From Straminergon stramineum (Eukaryota > Streptophyta > Bryopsida > Hypnales > Calliergonaceae), in NCBI GenBank assembly GCA_963920665.1, contig OY987266.1, positions 811,001 to 875,000 on the forward strand: a stretch of DNA of 64,000 nucleotides, read 5' to 3'. A model generated the notes under the pieces. The model was not told the origin of the DNA. It saw nothing but the letters and a program-made list of their open reading frames with translations, and searched no databases. The position numbers and the translations under genes were made by a program. This document shows positions 1-12,500 of the stretch, piece by piece (position 1 is the first letter of the stretch; each line of letters opens with the position of its first letter).

Positions 1-1790
1 TTCCATCCAAAATGTAGGTTGATTTCCTTTCAATGATAAAGGTATTGCATGCACAATACAACATCAAGGATGCCAAGTTCCCTCCATTCTCCCAAACCAC
101 TTTTGAAAAGGATTATTTTTAAATTCTAATTTCTATTTGACAATGGATTAAATTTTTGTCTCTAAACCCTCAAAGTCCTAGACCTCCACAAATAAATCAT
201 TTGATAGTGCAAAGAGCAACAATGAAATACTGGATTTTAATAGGAAAAATTTAATTTTAAAAAATTTAAGATTCCTAGTGATGTCTTTATAGCTTAAATT
301 TTAATTACAAGAAGAGTAGGGCTCTGCTTGTCTCCACAAAACAAGATCTTGAGTGTTTTCATTAGTCGTGAGTGTTCAAGTGAGTTCATTTTGAGAGAAT
401 GATTTTAGTTGTTTCATTCAACATGACCTAACTATAATTTTTTTCTCAAATTTCTCAAATCCATGAATTCTTTTCTGGAATAAACAATCTAAATTCTCTT
501 AATAATGCTTTATATGAAATAAATAAAGTCACATCCTTGTATTGTATTCATCATATATTCTCTAATTAATACAATCCAAGTATATAATTTGTAATTCTTT
601 ACTCAATACCACTCTTATTGAACCATACAATGATCACAAATGATATAATCAAATGTTGCAAAATTCTTGATTAAGATTTCATGATACAAATATGATCATA
701 TAATACTAAAATCATATAAAATTACAATTTTAATTTATAAAATTCCTATTAGTGAAAGAATTTTGACATAAGATTGAGACATTCACCACCTCCAATATTA
801 GTATTAATATACCATCTCTAACTTGTTGATGCCATAAACAAGATCGTTCTCTCCTAAATTTGGGACCAAACTAAAAGATTTGTTGCATACTTTAGAGATT
901 CTATTGTACCAACATACTGACATTATACACCAACCTTACCAATCTTTGTATGGGCTCTCCGCAATATTGTACACCACAAACATAATGTTATAGATTCCAC
1001 CCACAGTATAGGTTCATGTCCTCTCAATGACTAAGCCAAGGTGCATGCATAGTATTGCATCAAAGACATGAAGTTCCTCCCATTCTCTTAAATCACTTTT
1101 GACAATGATTCATTCCAAATTCTAATTTCAGTATATAACAATGGGTTGAAATTTTTGTCTCTAAGCCCTCAAGGTCCTTAACCTCCACAATTCATTTGTT
1201 TGGTAGTGCAAAGAGCAATAGAGACCTCATTTAGTAGTGAAAATTTAATTCAAACAAATTTTAGGTTCATAGTGGTGTCTTTTCAACTTTCATTTTCAAT
1301 TTTGATTGTAATAAGTAGAGCTCTACTTGTCCTCACAAAACCAATTCATAAATATTTTCATTAATCTTGAATGTTTACATGTGTTAATTTCATTTGAGTG
1401 ATTTTAGCCCTTTCATTCAACCTAACTTAACCATAGTTTAATGGAGTTTCTACATCTAATGAAAATCATTCTCAAATTCAAAAAAGTCCATCAATTTTTT
1501 TCTCAACTAAACAAATTCTTTGTAATGCTTAATATGCAATAGATAAAGTCACATCCTTGTATTATATTCATCACATATTCTCTAATTAAAATTTAAAAAC
1601 TATATAATTTATAATTCCTTGCTCAATATCACTCTTATTGAGCCATAGAATGATTACAAATGATTTAATCATATGCTACAAAATTATCTATTAACATTTC
1701 ATGATTCAAAAAATTATGTATTTAATGAAATTATTTCAAATTGTAGTTTTTATTTGTAGAATAAGTCATATTAGTTAAATGGTTGATGAT
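1..1790. repeat. Diverged direct duplication, unit about 1 kb
   Basis: Bases 1 to about 770 and about 996 to 1,790 are the same sequence twice in the same orientation, with many substitutions and small indels. The order of shared blocks is preserved: a block with TTCCA(T/C)CCA near 1 and 996, a block reading TTTTTGTCTCTAA near 155 and 1150, and a block reading ATCCTTGTATT near 533 and 1553. The offset drifts from about 995 to about 1,018. The left copy may continue beyond the window. No coding frame is conserved between the copies, so this is an old non-coding duplication or two copies of an unnamed repeat. Nothing else is recognisable before the first CFAP45 exon. Confidence 0.7.
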
Positions 1791-2201
1791 AATATTCAAT
1801 GATTTAGGCTTTAAAGCTACGAAACAAGAATATTTCTTTTATTTTTAGAATACTCTTGGTCAATTTTTTTCCTTATATTTCAGGGAGAAAATGCCATGGA
1901 CTTGTTGAAATCATTGACATTAAAGCTTGCATATAGTGATACTTGACTTTCTTTTGTAAAGTTGTAACAAATCACCATAATTCATTCTACATTGGAATAA
2001 CTATGTTATCGACATCCAATCAAAAGCATGTCTCTATTACCTTCAATTTAAAATAAACAATTAAATAAGATGAAGTTCATGAGCCAACCAATCAACCATT
2101 TGTTTTATCAATTATCTAATATGTGGATTTAAGTTCATCAATTGAATTTGGCACCACAATAAATATACTTTATACATCTTGAAAGCTAAAAAGACTATAC
2201 C

Positions 2202-5200
2202 ATGGTGAAAGCCAACAAATATGGAGATGATTGTGTTCTTCATGACAAATTGAAAAAAACACCAAGGCCACCATATGACAATACTCATGATGAGTGCAAA
2301 CAAGAATATATTGATGATAGATATGGACAATTTGATGTCAAGAGCAAACATGTGGTATAATTATAACTTTAATCATATATTTTGTTTATGAAATTTATTT
2401 GCAAGAATCAAAAATCTCCCATGTATTGAATATATCATCTTTGGTTCAATATCAATATAAGATTCAATTGTAGATACCATGTTTCATATAGTTTTTTATG
2501 AAAATATGCATATGGTATTTCAATTTTTTAAAATCAAATTAAAAAATCCTAAGAAGTCTATGTATATCAAAAAGAAATTTATGCAAGATTCAAATTTGGG
2601 GATAATTTTATTATATATTATGTTGATTTTGTAGTTTATATTGATAAATGACTAAAATTTGTATTTAGGGATCAAATAATTTAATTGTTGCACGACCTCC
2701 TACTTCTAATACACACAATGATTGCCAAAGTGAGTATATAAGTGAGAAAAACAATGCCGGGCGCAAATACATGCTAGTGAGTATTATGATCATTGTCTTG
2801 TATCCAAATTTTAAAATCAAAGATGAATTATATGGATTACTTGATAACCTAGTCAATACTTGTCTACAATATTTGATATAGAAATTTGAAAAACATAAAT
2901 TTGATTTTCTAAAATGACCTCATTATATTTCATATTTCATTTGCATTGTCTCTTTATGAACATTTTTCCTAAAACATCACAATTTAAAATTTGAAGATTT
3001 GTTTTCATGGTGTAGCTATCAAAAACAAGTGATGTTGAAGAAGAGCTTTTCAGACATGAAGGGTGGTATGCTAAAAGGCAAGCTGTAAGTTGACAAACCA
3101 ATCTACATATTTAAAATTGGCAATGATCATATAAAATATATACTTGAATTGAATACTTACAAAGTATCTAAATCTAAATCTAGAATTTTATTCTTATATT
3201 TATATAATGAATTTGAATTTTACATTTAGAATAGAATAAAAAGACCCCAAGAGAAAAAGCCCAAAATGGGTGAGAAGAAAAATGAAACTCCAGAGGAAAC
3301 AAATATTGTTGTTATCAATTCAAGTGACATTAATTTAATCAAGGTGAAATTTGTGTGATTTTAAAATATTTACAAATTCGAAATTCATTTTGATATCTAT
3401 TTTGGTACTAATGATACCCAAATACATACTTAATGTGATGAAATTTAATTCAATTATTATTAACCAAATAATTCTAAAGTAAATAAAGATCGCATTTGAT
3501 ATGCCTTAGTTCTAAACTTTGTAACTTTGTAAGCTAGAAAAAAGCTGTTATTTTGACCCAAGCCATCCTTGAAGATCAAAAGAAAAAAAAAGAAGCAATT
3601 CTTGCTGAGAGAAATGCTAAAGCAAATGAAAGAAAAAAATTGATGATGCAAGTATATATTCTAATTTGAAACAAAAATAATTTTATTTTTTCATTCATGA
3701 AATATGTAATAATAATAATTTTTTATTTTTACTCTTGTTATATGAAAAAGTAAGCTCAAATGATATAAAATAAAAATATTTATTTTTAAAAATATGAATT
3801 TATTGAATATATTTATGGAAATATAAGGGAACTATTTGAAACTCAAATATAAATAAAAATTTGTACAAGATTTAATTACTTGGATGAGTTTTCAGTTGGA
3901 AGCTGAGCGCAAGAAAAAAAGTGGACCTATGTCTGATGCTGAAATGTTGAAAAAACAAGAAGATGCCATGTGAGAATCAAGTTACAAATACAATGTACTA
4001 TATATTCTCATTTCTAACAATTATTTTAGTATAGGTGACAAGTAAATAAATTTAAAAGAAAATGTATATAGGTCATTGCAAGAAAGAGTGATCATTTTTT
4101 GTAGCATTTGTTTTTTTGCCCGCTATATTGTGACATGTTGGAAATTTTTTTTAAAAGAAAATATAGATAGTTAGTATAACAATAGATATATTATATCACC
4201 AAAAATTTGAGGCATAAGAAAAATGTGGGTCAAAAGTTATTCACAAAATAGAGTGACACAATTTTTGTAGAAAATAGACACTTTGACGTTTTAATTTGTA
4301 AAAAATAGGGAAAGAATTTTCAAAGAAACTCAAAATTGAAAATTGGGGAAGATTTGATGATGAAGAGATTTCACCAAAAAAGTGAAATAGAAACCATCTT
4401 CAATGTTCAGATTGACTTGCGCAAGGGCCCCCTATTTGCATGCATGTGGAAAACAAAAAAGAATCTTTTTTTAAGTGCCCCTTGGTAGGCACATGCCCAC
4501 CTAGTATGAGAATAGCCCACAAAATTTTCAAGTCTACATCATTAATTTAGGGTACTCCACAGTACTAAAAACCCCTAGATCCCAAAGTGTGACAAATTAG
4601 CAAAATTGAAATTTAATTACAAAAAGTTTTTTGAAAATTTCTAAAAAATAAAGAATCTCATGACCACCAAGTAGTCATCTTCAATAAAAATTTCAAGTAC
4701 ATGGGCTTCATACTCCAAAAGTTATGGCTGATGACAACTCCTTCATTTCAAATGTGATGCAAAAGAGGACCAATCTTTTTGGCAATCATCCATATATATT
4801 TGTAATTATATAATCATATGACAAACCAACTATAGACAGTACAATATCTAAATTTCCAAATCAATATAAATTTAATTTGATTAGAACTTTAGAAGAAGCA
4901 AGGCGGGCTATGGAAGAAAGAGAAGATGATGTGAAACTTATGAACACAATATGTACATATTCAAAATGTGTAACGGAGCGTGATGGTCAAAAAATGGATA
5001 GGGTACTTATCAAAACCAAATATAAGAATATCAACAATGTTGGATATACAAAAAATATAAATATGTATGAATATATAATATAATATAATATAATATTATT
5101 CTTTTTCATTTAATATTGAATGCCTATATGAATAAAATTTCTTAATATATTCTTCATACTAATTTAATATGAAAATTCACATTATAGATTAATAGGGAGA

Positions 5201-8127
5201 TTAAAGAAAAAGAATACAATGAAAAATGGCATGTAATAATGGAAACAGCACGTTACAAATTGATTGATTTTTATGATAATGAAGAAGAAAAAAAGAAAAT
5301 TGAGAGATATGAAGGAGCAAAAGTGATACGCCAACAAATTGCGGTATGTCATCTTAATTGATTAATTGAAAAAATGAAAAAAAAATGAAATGTAGTTTGA
5401 TTTGATATTATTATTTGTTACTTCCTATTTTTCATTTTCATTTATTTTTTTGTGAATAAATTCAAAAGCAAGATTAGGAGTTCATTGATTTCTACGTGTA
5501 TAACCTTGCATATTCAATGTACCAAATGATAGCTTTTTAACCTTGATATTTTTTTTAGTTTTTTTTTTCAATTGATAATTATTGTTTGAATGTATGAACT
5601 AGTACAACGAGCTCCAAAGACAAATTGCAGATGAACAAAAATTACAAGAAGGGTTGAAACTTCAACGCGAAATCAAATATTTGATGGAACAAGATGAAAA
5701 GAAAGCGGAGGCAAAGAGATTAGCTGGAGTAGAATTAATGAAATATATGGTTGAAGAAAATAAAAAACAAGAAAGATTTAGAGAACAAGTGAGAAAAATT
5801 TACTAAAATAATATCATTAATGCAATTGATTTTTGTAGTAATGATGGATATATGAATTTTAAATAATTAAATATTTTTCCATAGTATAAAATATTTAAAA
5901 TTAATAAAAAAATTTGAAGTGATATAAGTATACATAAAACTTAATTGTACATATATATATTATACATAAAATCAATTGCATATCCATAAAAAATTTGTAT
6001 ATTGAATCCTATATCAATGTTTTAATCTCAAAAGGATTAAGTAGCATTTTTTGCAACATAGTGTTTTGAGTCATCCATTTACAAATGGAGTTTTCATTAT
6101 TTTTCTTTGAAATCTTCACACAACATTTGGTCGAGAAGTATCTTTAAGGCACAACAATTTTCATAACTTTTGACTACATTGTTAAAAAGTTATTGTATGA
6201 TGTGTTATATTTTTAGAACTTGGACAGTGTTGGCAACTAAAAGAAATCATGTAGAAAAATTTAAAATTTAAATTCACTTCCTAGATTTTTGTATACGTGG
6301 AAAGTTTTGAATCATTCCATTTTGATTAATGAGATGAAAATTATGAGGTGTTTCAGTTTATGGGTAGTTATGGAATCTCTATGCAAAAATAAAATTTTGA
6401 AGTCCTTTATTAAACTCAATTTTCAATATTTTGGGAATAAAATCAAATTAGAGGATGTAAAATTATTTCTTATACTATTTAAACCACTGGAATTGGCATT
6501 TTTCAATTCTATAACTAAATTCTTAACAATTTAGTATTTCAAATTAATCATTCTCTACCTGTTGAAACTTTTTATATGGATTTCCAATATATGTCTTCAA
6601 TATATTATAGAGAGTTGCAAGTCGTAGGATCTACACATTTTTGGGTAAGAAGTTTGAATGATAAAAATCTAACCATTTGGAAAAAGTTGAAAATATTTCT
6701 TTTCGAAATCCAAGCATCATGATCATGCATTTAACAAGGTTTTTCATTCTGAAATTTTAGGAAGGTGTACTCTAGCAAGTTTACTGAAGATCTTACAATT
6801 GGATTTAATTAAAAAATAAATATAGATGAAGATTTTAGCTTTGCTTTGGATACTAGTATTTTGAAATAGTTTGGGGCCTCTAAACATGAAAGAACTTTAG
6901 GCATTAAATAGGATGTATTGTTCTTTGTTGATAAGTTTTTGTAGATGAAAGAAAAGGAAATGATTGAGGAAGAAAAACGAAATGCATACACATTTGCAAA
7001 AGATCAACGAGAACAAGAATACAAAGATGAACAAGAAAGAATACGAAAGGAAAAAGAGGCCACTGCTGATTTAATTCGAAAAGCCCAAGAAAGTGCTTCA
7101 GGTGCTGCTGATATTTTGGAAGATTTACGAAATCAACGTATATTTGTAAGAACTAATAAATTCTTCTAAAGATTCTGAATTTGTTTTTCAATTTATAATG
7201 GTGAAGTGTATTAAATGCTTAAACTTTTCTTAATTTTTTAATAATTCATATATTTAAACTTAAATGGTTATATTTTACTCAAATATTTCATGCTCATTTT
7301 GATCATTTTTGTAGGATTTCACATTTTAATAGCTAAATTTTTTTATTGGAAATACATATACTTTGATGATTTGAAAAGATTTCAAGTGGAAATTATCTAT
7401 GTGGTTTATTTTGTACTTAAAATGGAGACCTTGTATTTATTTTTACACATTCAACCATACATTAAAATAGGAAGCACATGAAAAAGAATGGAGGGAGAAA
7501 GAAGCAGCAGAGGTAGAAAAAATTCGACGTATGAATGCAGAACTTCATTTTGCAAGAGAACAACAAAAGATTATGAAAGCAAGACAAATTGCAGATCAGG
7601 TATGGCTTCCTTTAGTATGTTTTTAAAGTTACCTATAGTGCATTTTGGAAGTTGAACAATTAAGAACTCCTTGTTGTTGCATCTTCTCTTTGAGTTCAAT
7701 AATCTTATTTTCATAAATTTGAATTTGATAATATCATTCTAACATTTGTATATACAACAATATAAATGAGAATTAAAATCTTATATTTGATTAAATTTAG
7801 GCAATTAGTGCTGAACAAGAATTCTATAAGATTTTAAAACTACAAAAAGAAGGTATTGAAGATGCAAAGAAAGAAGATGAAAGACTACACCAACTAAGAA
7901 TGCAAAATCTTGTCTATATTAAAGAACAAGTTAGAGTTAAAGAAGAAGCAAGGAAAACAGCTGCAAGAGAAAAGATTGCAGAAGGTGAAAGATTGAAGCA
8001 AGCAAGACGTGTTGAGAGATTAAAATTGACAAAAATCAAAGAAAGAAAACTTGAAGAACTTAAAAAGTGGGGTGTTCCAGGAAAATATCAAGTTGATCTT
8101 ATGAAACTCAAAGTTGGACTTCCATAA
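2202..8127 (+). CDS. CFAP45: CFAP45-like protein, inner protein of motile ciliary doublet microtubules (12 exons)
   Basis: CFAP45 (FAP45 in Chlamydomonas) lies inside the A-tubule of axonemal doublets and helps bind adenine nucleotides; in a plant it would act in the sperm flagellum. Exons: 2202-2354, 2669-2776, 3016-3084, 3230-3343, 3538-3651, 3896-3969, 4885-5002, 5188-5343, 5603-5788, 6945-7145, 7471-7599, 7801-8127, joining in phase to 582 residues (animal CFAP45 is about 550). The protein is almost wholly charged coiled coil of the trichoplein/TPH type. Blocks that line up with animal CFAP45 are LKDMSKIILNAK-like VKLMNTICTYSK in exon 7, EQERIRKEKE in exon 10, and the C-terminal KERKLEELKKWGVPGKYQVD. 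Ten of eleven introns are phase 0. Exons 1 and 2 rest only on an open frame, splice sites and phase; the start at 2202 is the first ATG of that frame and is less certain. A TTAA-flanked element fills most of intron 9. Confidence 0.85.
6022..6907 (+). mobile_element. Decayed long TTAA-flanked element in CFAP45 intron 9
   Basis: This 886-base stretch is homologous along its length, same orientation, to the element at 55168-56117. Shared blocks include GCAACATAGTG near the left end, CATAACTTTTGA, GAATCATTCCATTTTGAT, GGCATTTTTCAATTC and TTAACAATTTAGTATTT. The left end reads TTAATCTCAAAAGGA and the right end ACTTTAGGCATTAA, eroded forms of TTAACCCCTAAAGG and CCTTTAGGGGTTAA. TTAA survives on both sides. 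It has no coding capacity. The right end lies only 37 bases before the acceptor of the next CFAP45 exon, so the branch region of this intron is close to or inside element-derived sequence. Confidence 0.8.
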
Positions 8128-9582
8128 ACAATATTTTTATAAAGATCATCAATATTCTACAATTTTTGTAAAAGAATGCATTGCTTCTACCAAATATTAC
8201 GATTTTTAGAGGCTTGTTTTATTTCCAAAAAAATGAATAGTATCATGTTTGTTTTGATTTTGCTAATTGGAGGAAATTTGAGATCATTTAAGACTATTTA
8301 TCAAATTTCATGTCAAATTTTGAATTTTCAAGAGTGAAAATTGAAAAATCTAATAACAATTTATTGTAATGAAGATTTGCAAAAAGCGTGAATTTTTTAG
8401 TATCAAAATTTTGTTATAGGAAGCATTTTGTAACTTAGGTTATGTATGAAGTCCTTAAGTAATGTTGTATATGAAGTTTTGTAAATACAATTGAAATAAA
8501 AGATAACTTTCCATTAATCATTAGATGTTAGTTGTTATCATTGTTAATTTTTGAATTAATGAATCTAATTTCATAGAAAGCTTATTGAAAATATTGAAAA
8601 TTTAGGTCTCCTAGTATTCTTCATCGAATTGAATTGAAGAATGTTGAGCTCAAAATTAAAGTTCCTATAATCAAGTTTGGTTATTTGATTGTTAGAATTT
8701 GATTGATACTTTTAAGGTGGCATATAAAATAAATAAGAAAAATGAATAATACAATGCAAGACTAGTGATTATCTTTTTTGCCCTTGCTTGCAAGCAAAAT
8801 AAAACTTGTCAATCAACAGAATTTTCTACGATCTATTAAGAGAAGAGTTTGAAGAAAAATGAATTTGTCATGAGGCCAATACTTGATGCAAAATATTAGT
8901 CTATCAAAGAGGGTTCTACTAGTTAGAGCATAATGATTTATCTGAAAACAATAAAGAAGATCTACAATTCAATTTTTAATCTCTTCCTACCAATTTAAGT
9001 ATAACGCATCTTTACCAATAGCTTGAATAGAAACATTTTAGTTATCAACCAATGAAATCTTTTATATCACTTGTAAAATTAAGATGCAATTTTTGACTTT
9101 CCATGCAATCTAATTAAATTAAATTTATGTTGAGCCATTTCCCAAACCATAAGCTTTATAGCAAAGGTGCCTTAAGCTTATGTCAAAAACTCCTTAATGA
9201 AGATGGATGCATTAGGGTGATTTCAATTAACAAGAGCTACACAATTATGAAATAGTAACAACCTTTATAAAGCCAATTTTTCAAAGTGAGTGACCTCAAT
9301 AGCTCTTGGATTGGAGATCATATAAAAAATCACATATCAATGTAAAGAATTTTTCTCTAGTAATTGAAGTAAATATTGAAATTTTCTATTAAGCTTACCA
9401 AGATCAACATTGCGGGGATAAGTTCTGGTCACTATTTAAAGTCAAAAATGGTGAAGTATATTGGTATTATCAGTATGTAAGGGGACCAAAATCATTGACT
9501 ATATGCTTGACATGTAAGATTTGGGTTAGCCTTAAATGTCACTATATTTACTATTAAGGTTGTGGAAGTCATAGACGATAGG
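8128..9582. other. Intergenic, AT-rich
   Basis: The 3' untranslated region of CFAP45 probably occupies the first few hundred bases. Beyond it I see no coding frame, RNA gene or clear repeat up to the transposase remnant. Confidence 0.5.
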
Positions 9583-10356
9583 GTCACTCCTTTTTGTGAG
9601 GGAATTTCAAGCAAGGGTGGTTGAGATGGTTTAGGTGCTATTACTTAGAAATCTCATTGTGTATGTCTGAAGAGTTGAAAGTTGGGAGAGAAAAATGGTT
9701 AAGTCCATCTAATAGAGCATATTTTTATGCCAATTTGAAGACAGTATTAGCGAAAAATTATCCACCCCCTAATATATGGAACATAGATGAATGTGGAGCT
9801 AAACAAAATGGTGGAGGAACTATAATTTCTAATGGGTAGAAGTGACTTTTGGTACTATGCTGTTGTGTAAATGCCAAAGGGGGCTACCTTCCATCATTCT
9901 ACATTCTCTGGGAAAAAAACTTTTCAACATGACTACATCAAAGGGTGTCTAGATGGCTCGGAAAATGGAATCTCCATGTGCATGAAAGAGAAAGCATGGA
10001 TGGCATGCCATCTTTTGGGGGGCATAAATTGATCATTTTGTGAAGTAATCAAACATGCTTCAAATCATCATCTTTTTGTACTTGATGGACATAGGTCTCA
10101 TGTTACTATGAAGGTGGTAAAGAAGGCATGGAGTGTAGGCATTATCTTATTTACTTTGCCATCTTACACTTCTCATGCTATGCAACCTTTGGATGCCTTG
10201 TACTTTAAGCCTTTCAAATAATCTATTCACTTGCACTACAATGGATGAACTTTGATGCAAAAATCGCAAGAAGTTGGCAAAGAAATACTAGTGCAATGGG
10301 TATCAAAAAAATTGGATGTAGTCTTCACTAAGAGCAACATTATGAACATATTTTGA
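9583..10356 (+). pseudogene. Broken pogo/Tigger-type DDE transposase
   Basis: Read in pieces over three frames this matches DDE_1 transposases of the pogo/Tigger branch of Tc1/mariner. In order it shows a TPFCEGISSKG piece, the segment ending NIWNIDECGAKQNGGG, a CINAAG-like piece CVNAKGGYLPSFYI, then VLDGHRSHVT and LPSYTSHAMQPLDALYFKPF, and finally a WVSKKLD segment. The three expected acidic residues are all present (Asp codons at 9786, 10084 and 10192), with 36 residues between the second and third. Several in-frame stops (around 9838, 9844 and 10027) and at least two frameshifts (near 9615 and 9915) break it, and no N-terminal DNA-binding domain is seen. It is a fossil, not an active gene. 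I could not find its terminal inverted repeats. Confidence 0.85.
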
Positions 10357-12500
10357 AGTGTCATTTTTGGTTTGGCTTTGTTTTATTTATGAGGAAGTCT
10401 ATAAACATACACATGTTAATCTATCCGTGGACTTCAAATAGTTGCAAAATTTTCAATGCTACTTGTGAGCCCCATAGTTAGCACCTAGGCCTCGAGTTTT
10501 TTTTAATTTATTTTTTGCTTTTGCTCACATTTAGTATCCTTTATAGTAGAAAAGACCAAAAAAGAGTGTTTATAGCATGTTGGGTAGAAGTCCCTATGAA
10601 TGTGTTGTGTTAGTTCTAAAAGTAGGGGAAGTGCCTTAAACACTTTCCTTTCTAAGTTCCAGTATCTAAATTAGGTGTTTAGCACAACAAATAGGGTTTT
10701 GAAGTAGTTTTAAGCCCTGTTGGTAAGGATAGATAAGAACGCCTAATTTAGTTTATAGTGGGTCAAATTTCTAGAAAATGGTGATAGAGGGTTAGATCAT
10801 AGGAGTTAGAAATTCAAGGTGGAAATTGGTTCCCTAGGTCCTAGAAAAACACATAGGTAACCCATGTAGAGATCACCATCTAATTTGCGAAGAATTGGAA
10901 AAATTACTTTATTCCTTGTAGGTAAAATCCACAAGTTCGATGATTACACGACTAATGGATGGAGAGAGGTGTTTTTAGCTAAGAAACATGCTAGAAGCGC
11001 AACAACGAAGTCGGTTCATGAAGATTCCCTAGTACAGGAATGATTCCTCCCCGGAGGAATTAATTCAATAGGTGATATTTTGACACCTTTACTGTAAAGT
11101 GTGACATAGATGTGAAATCTTGAACTTGTTATTTGGGAGCTTCCTAGAAGTTCTCCAAAAAGTTTCATAATTTTCTAGATTCTAGAAGATGACTCCATGG
11201 GAAGTCAACTACATTTATCGACATTTGAAAATTCATAGAAATTACCAAGGTAGTGGTAAAATCCCACTAAAAATTAGGATAGTGTGTTTTAGCATAAATA
11301 ATTTCCCCACCACATTTCAAGACGTTCCAACATCGACAAGTACCAGAACTGGATGCGATTGTGATTTTTAACGGAATTCCAAAATTCTTGATGAATTGAC
11401 TAGCATATCCAGAGCGTACGACATTTGATTGAAGTCAACTTGGACTCTTTTCTTAATTTCTTAAACCTCCTAAACAACCTTGGATAGTCAAAACTTTGAA
11501 AAAAAAATCAAACTCCAAGTTTTGAGTTTTTGAGTTTTTTCACTGTTTTTCAAAACACTAGCTTTCACATGCAAAATGGGTTGGGAGTAGGAGATAGGGG
11601 TTTCCATCAATAATTTTGGTCTTTTGAAGACAATGGCACAATCCGTTTGGTGTTTAGAGCATTTCTCCAAAAGTTAAAGCAGTTGCAGTAGTAGGGTAGA
11701 AATTTGAAAGTTAATTTGAGGGTTTTTCCTAGGAGTAGTTGTGAGGTAACTTGAGGGGGGAGGCCTTGGAAATTTATAAAAGGCCTCCTTTCTTCTCAAT
11801 TTGCGCCCCTTTTTCTTCATTTAAAGAACCCATTTGCTTGCTTGTTTGGCCGTTCGAGGCCTTGTTCGTACTTTGGCCAAAACGTGGCTACGTTGTTTGA
11901 ATTTTGGCTATTTTGCCAAAAACTTTTTTTGAATTGCATTAGAGCTTTTCTCCCTCTTTGTTATTGAAGTGCTTGTGTGTTTTAAGTTCATTCCAAAGGA
12001 TATGGGGGTCCCTTTGGATTGCTTATTTGCTTACCTTATTTTATGTCCTGAACACTAACCATCTTATGTTTTCTTTTCCTTGATAATTTGAGTATGTGTT
12101 TACTAACCATTTCAAACCGAGCTCCTTCAGTGGGAAATCACAACTTCATATTGTAGAATATCCCCCTAGAGCCTTGACGTTTGAAAACATAGTCGTTGTG
12201 TTGGTTGATGTCATTTAGAGAAGTTTGAGTTGGAATCAAACCTCTCCAAGTCCCATACTAACAAGTGTATCAAACTTTTGACAAAGAATTAGACGCTAGC
12301 CCACTATACGGTGAAGCTTCACTTTTTGGCCTAATTTTTAATTGTCACTAACCTTCCCCTTGTTTGCTTTAAGAGTTGAATTCGAAATCCACAACAAAGC
12401 TTTGTCCTGAAGGTTCATATTTTAGTATTTGGTTGTCTGGAATTTCCTAACAAGAAATTCAAAATCTTTTCAGTTGTAATGAGAATGTCTATAACCAAAA
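10357..12500. other. Intergenic, no recognised gene
   Basis: AT-rich sequence with short open frames that look accidental. Nothing matches a known protein family, and no RNA gene is visible. The low-copy look and scattered pyrimidine runs suggest old repeat-derived DNA. Confidence 0.4.
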
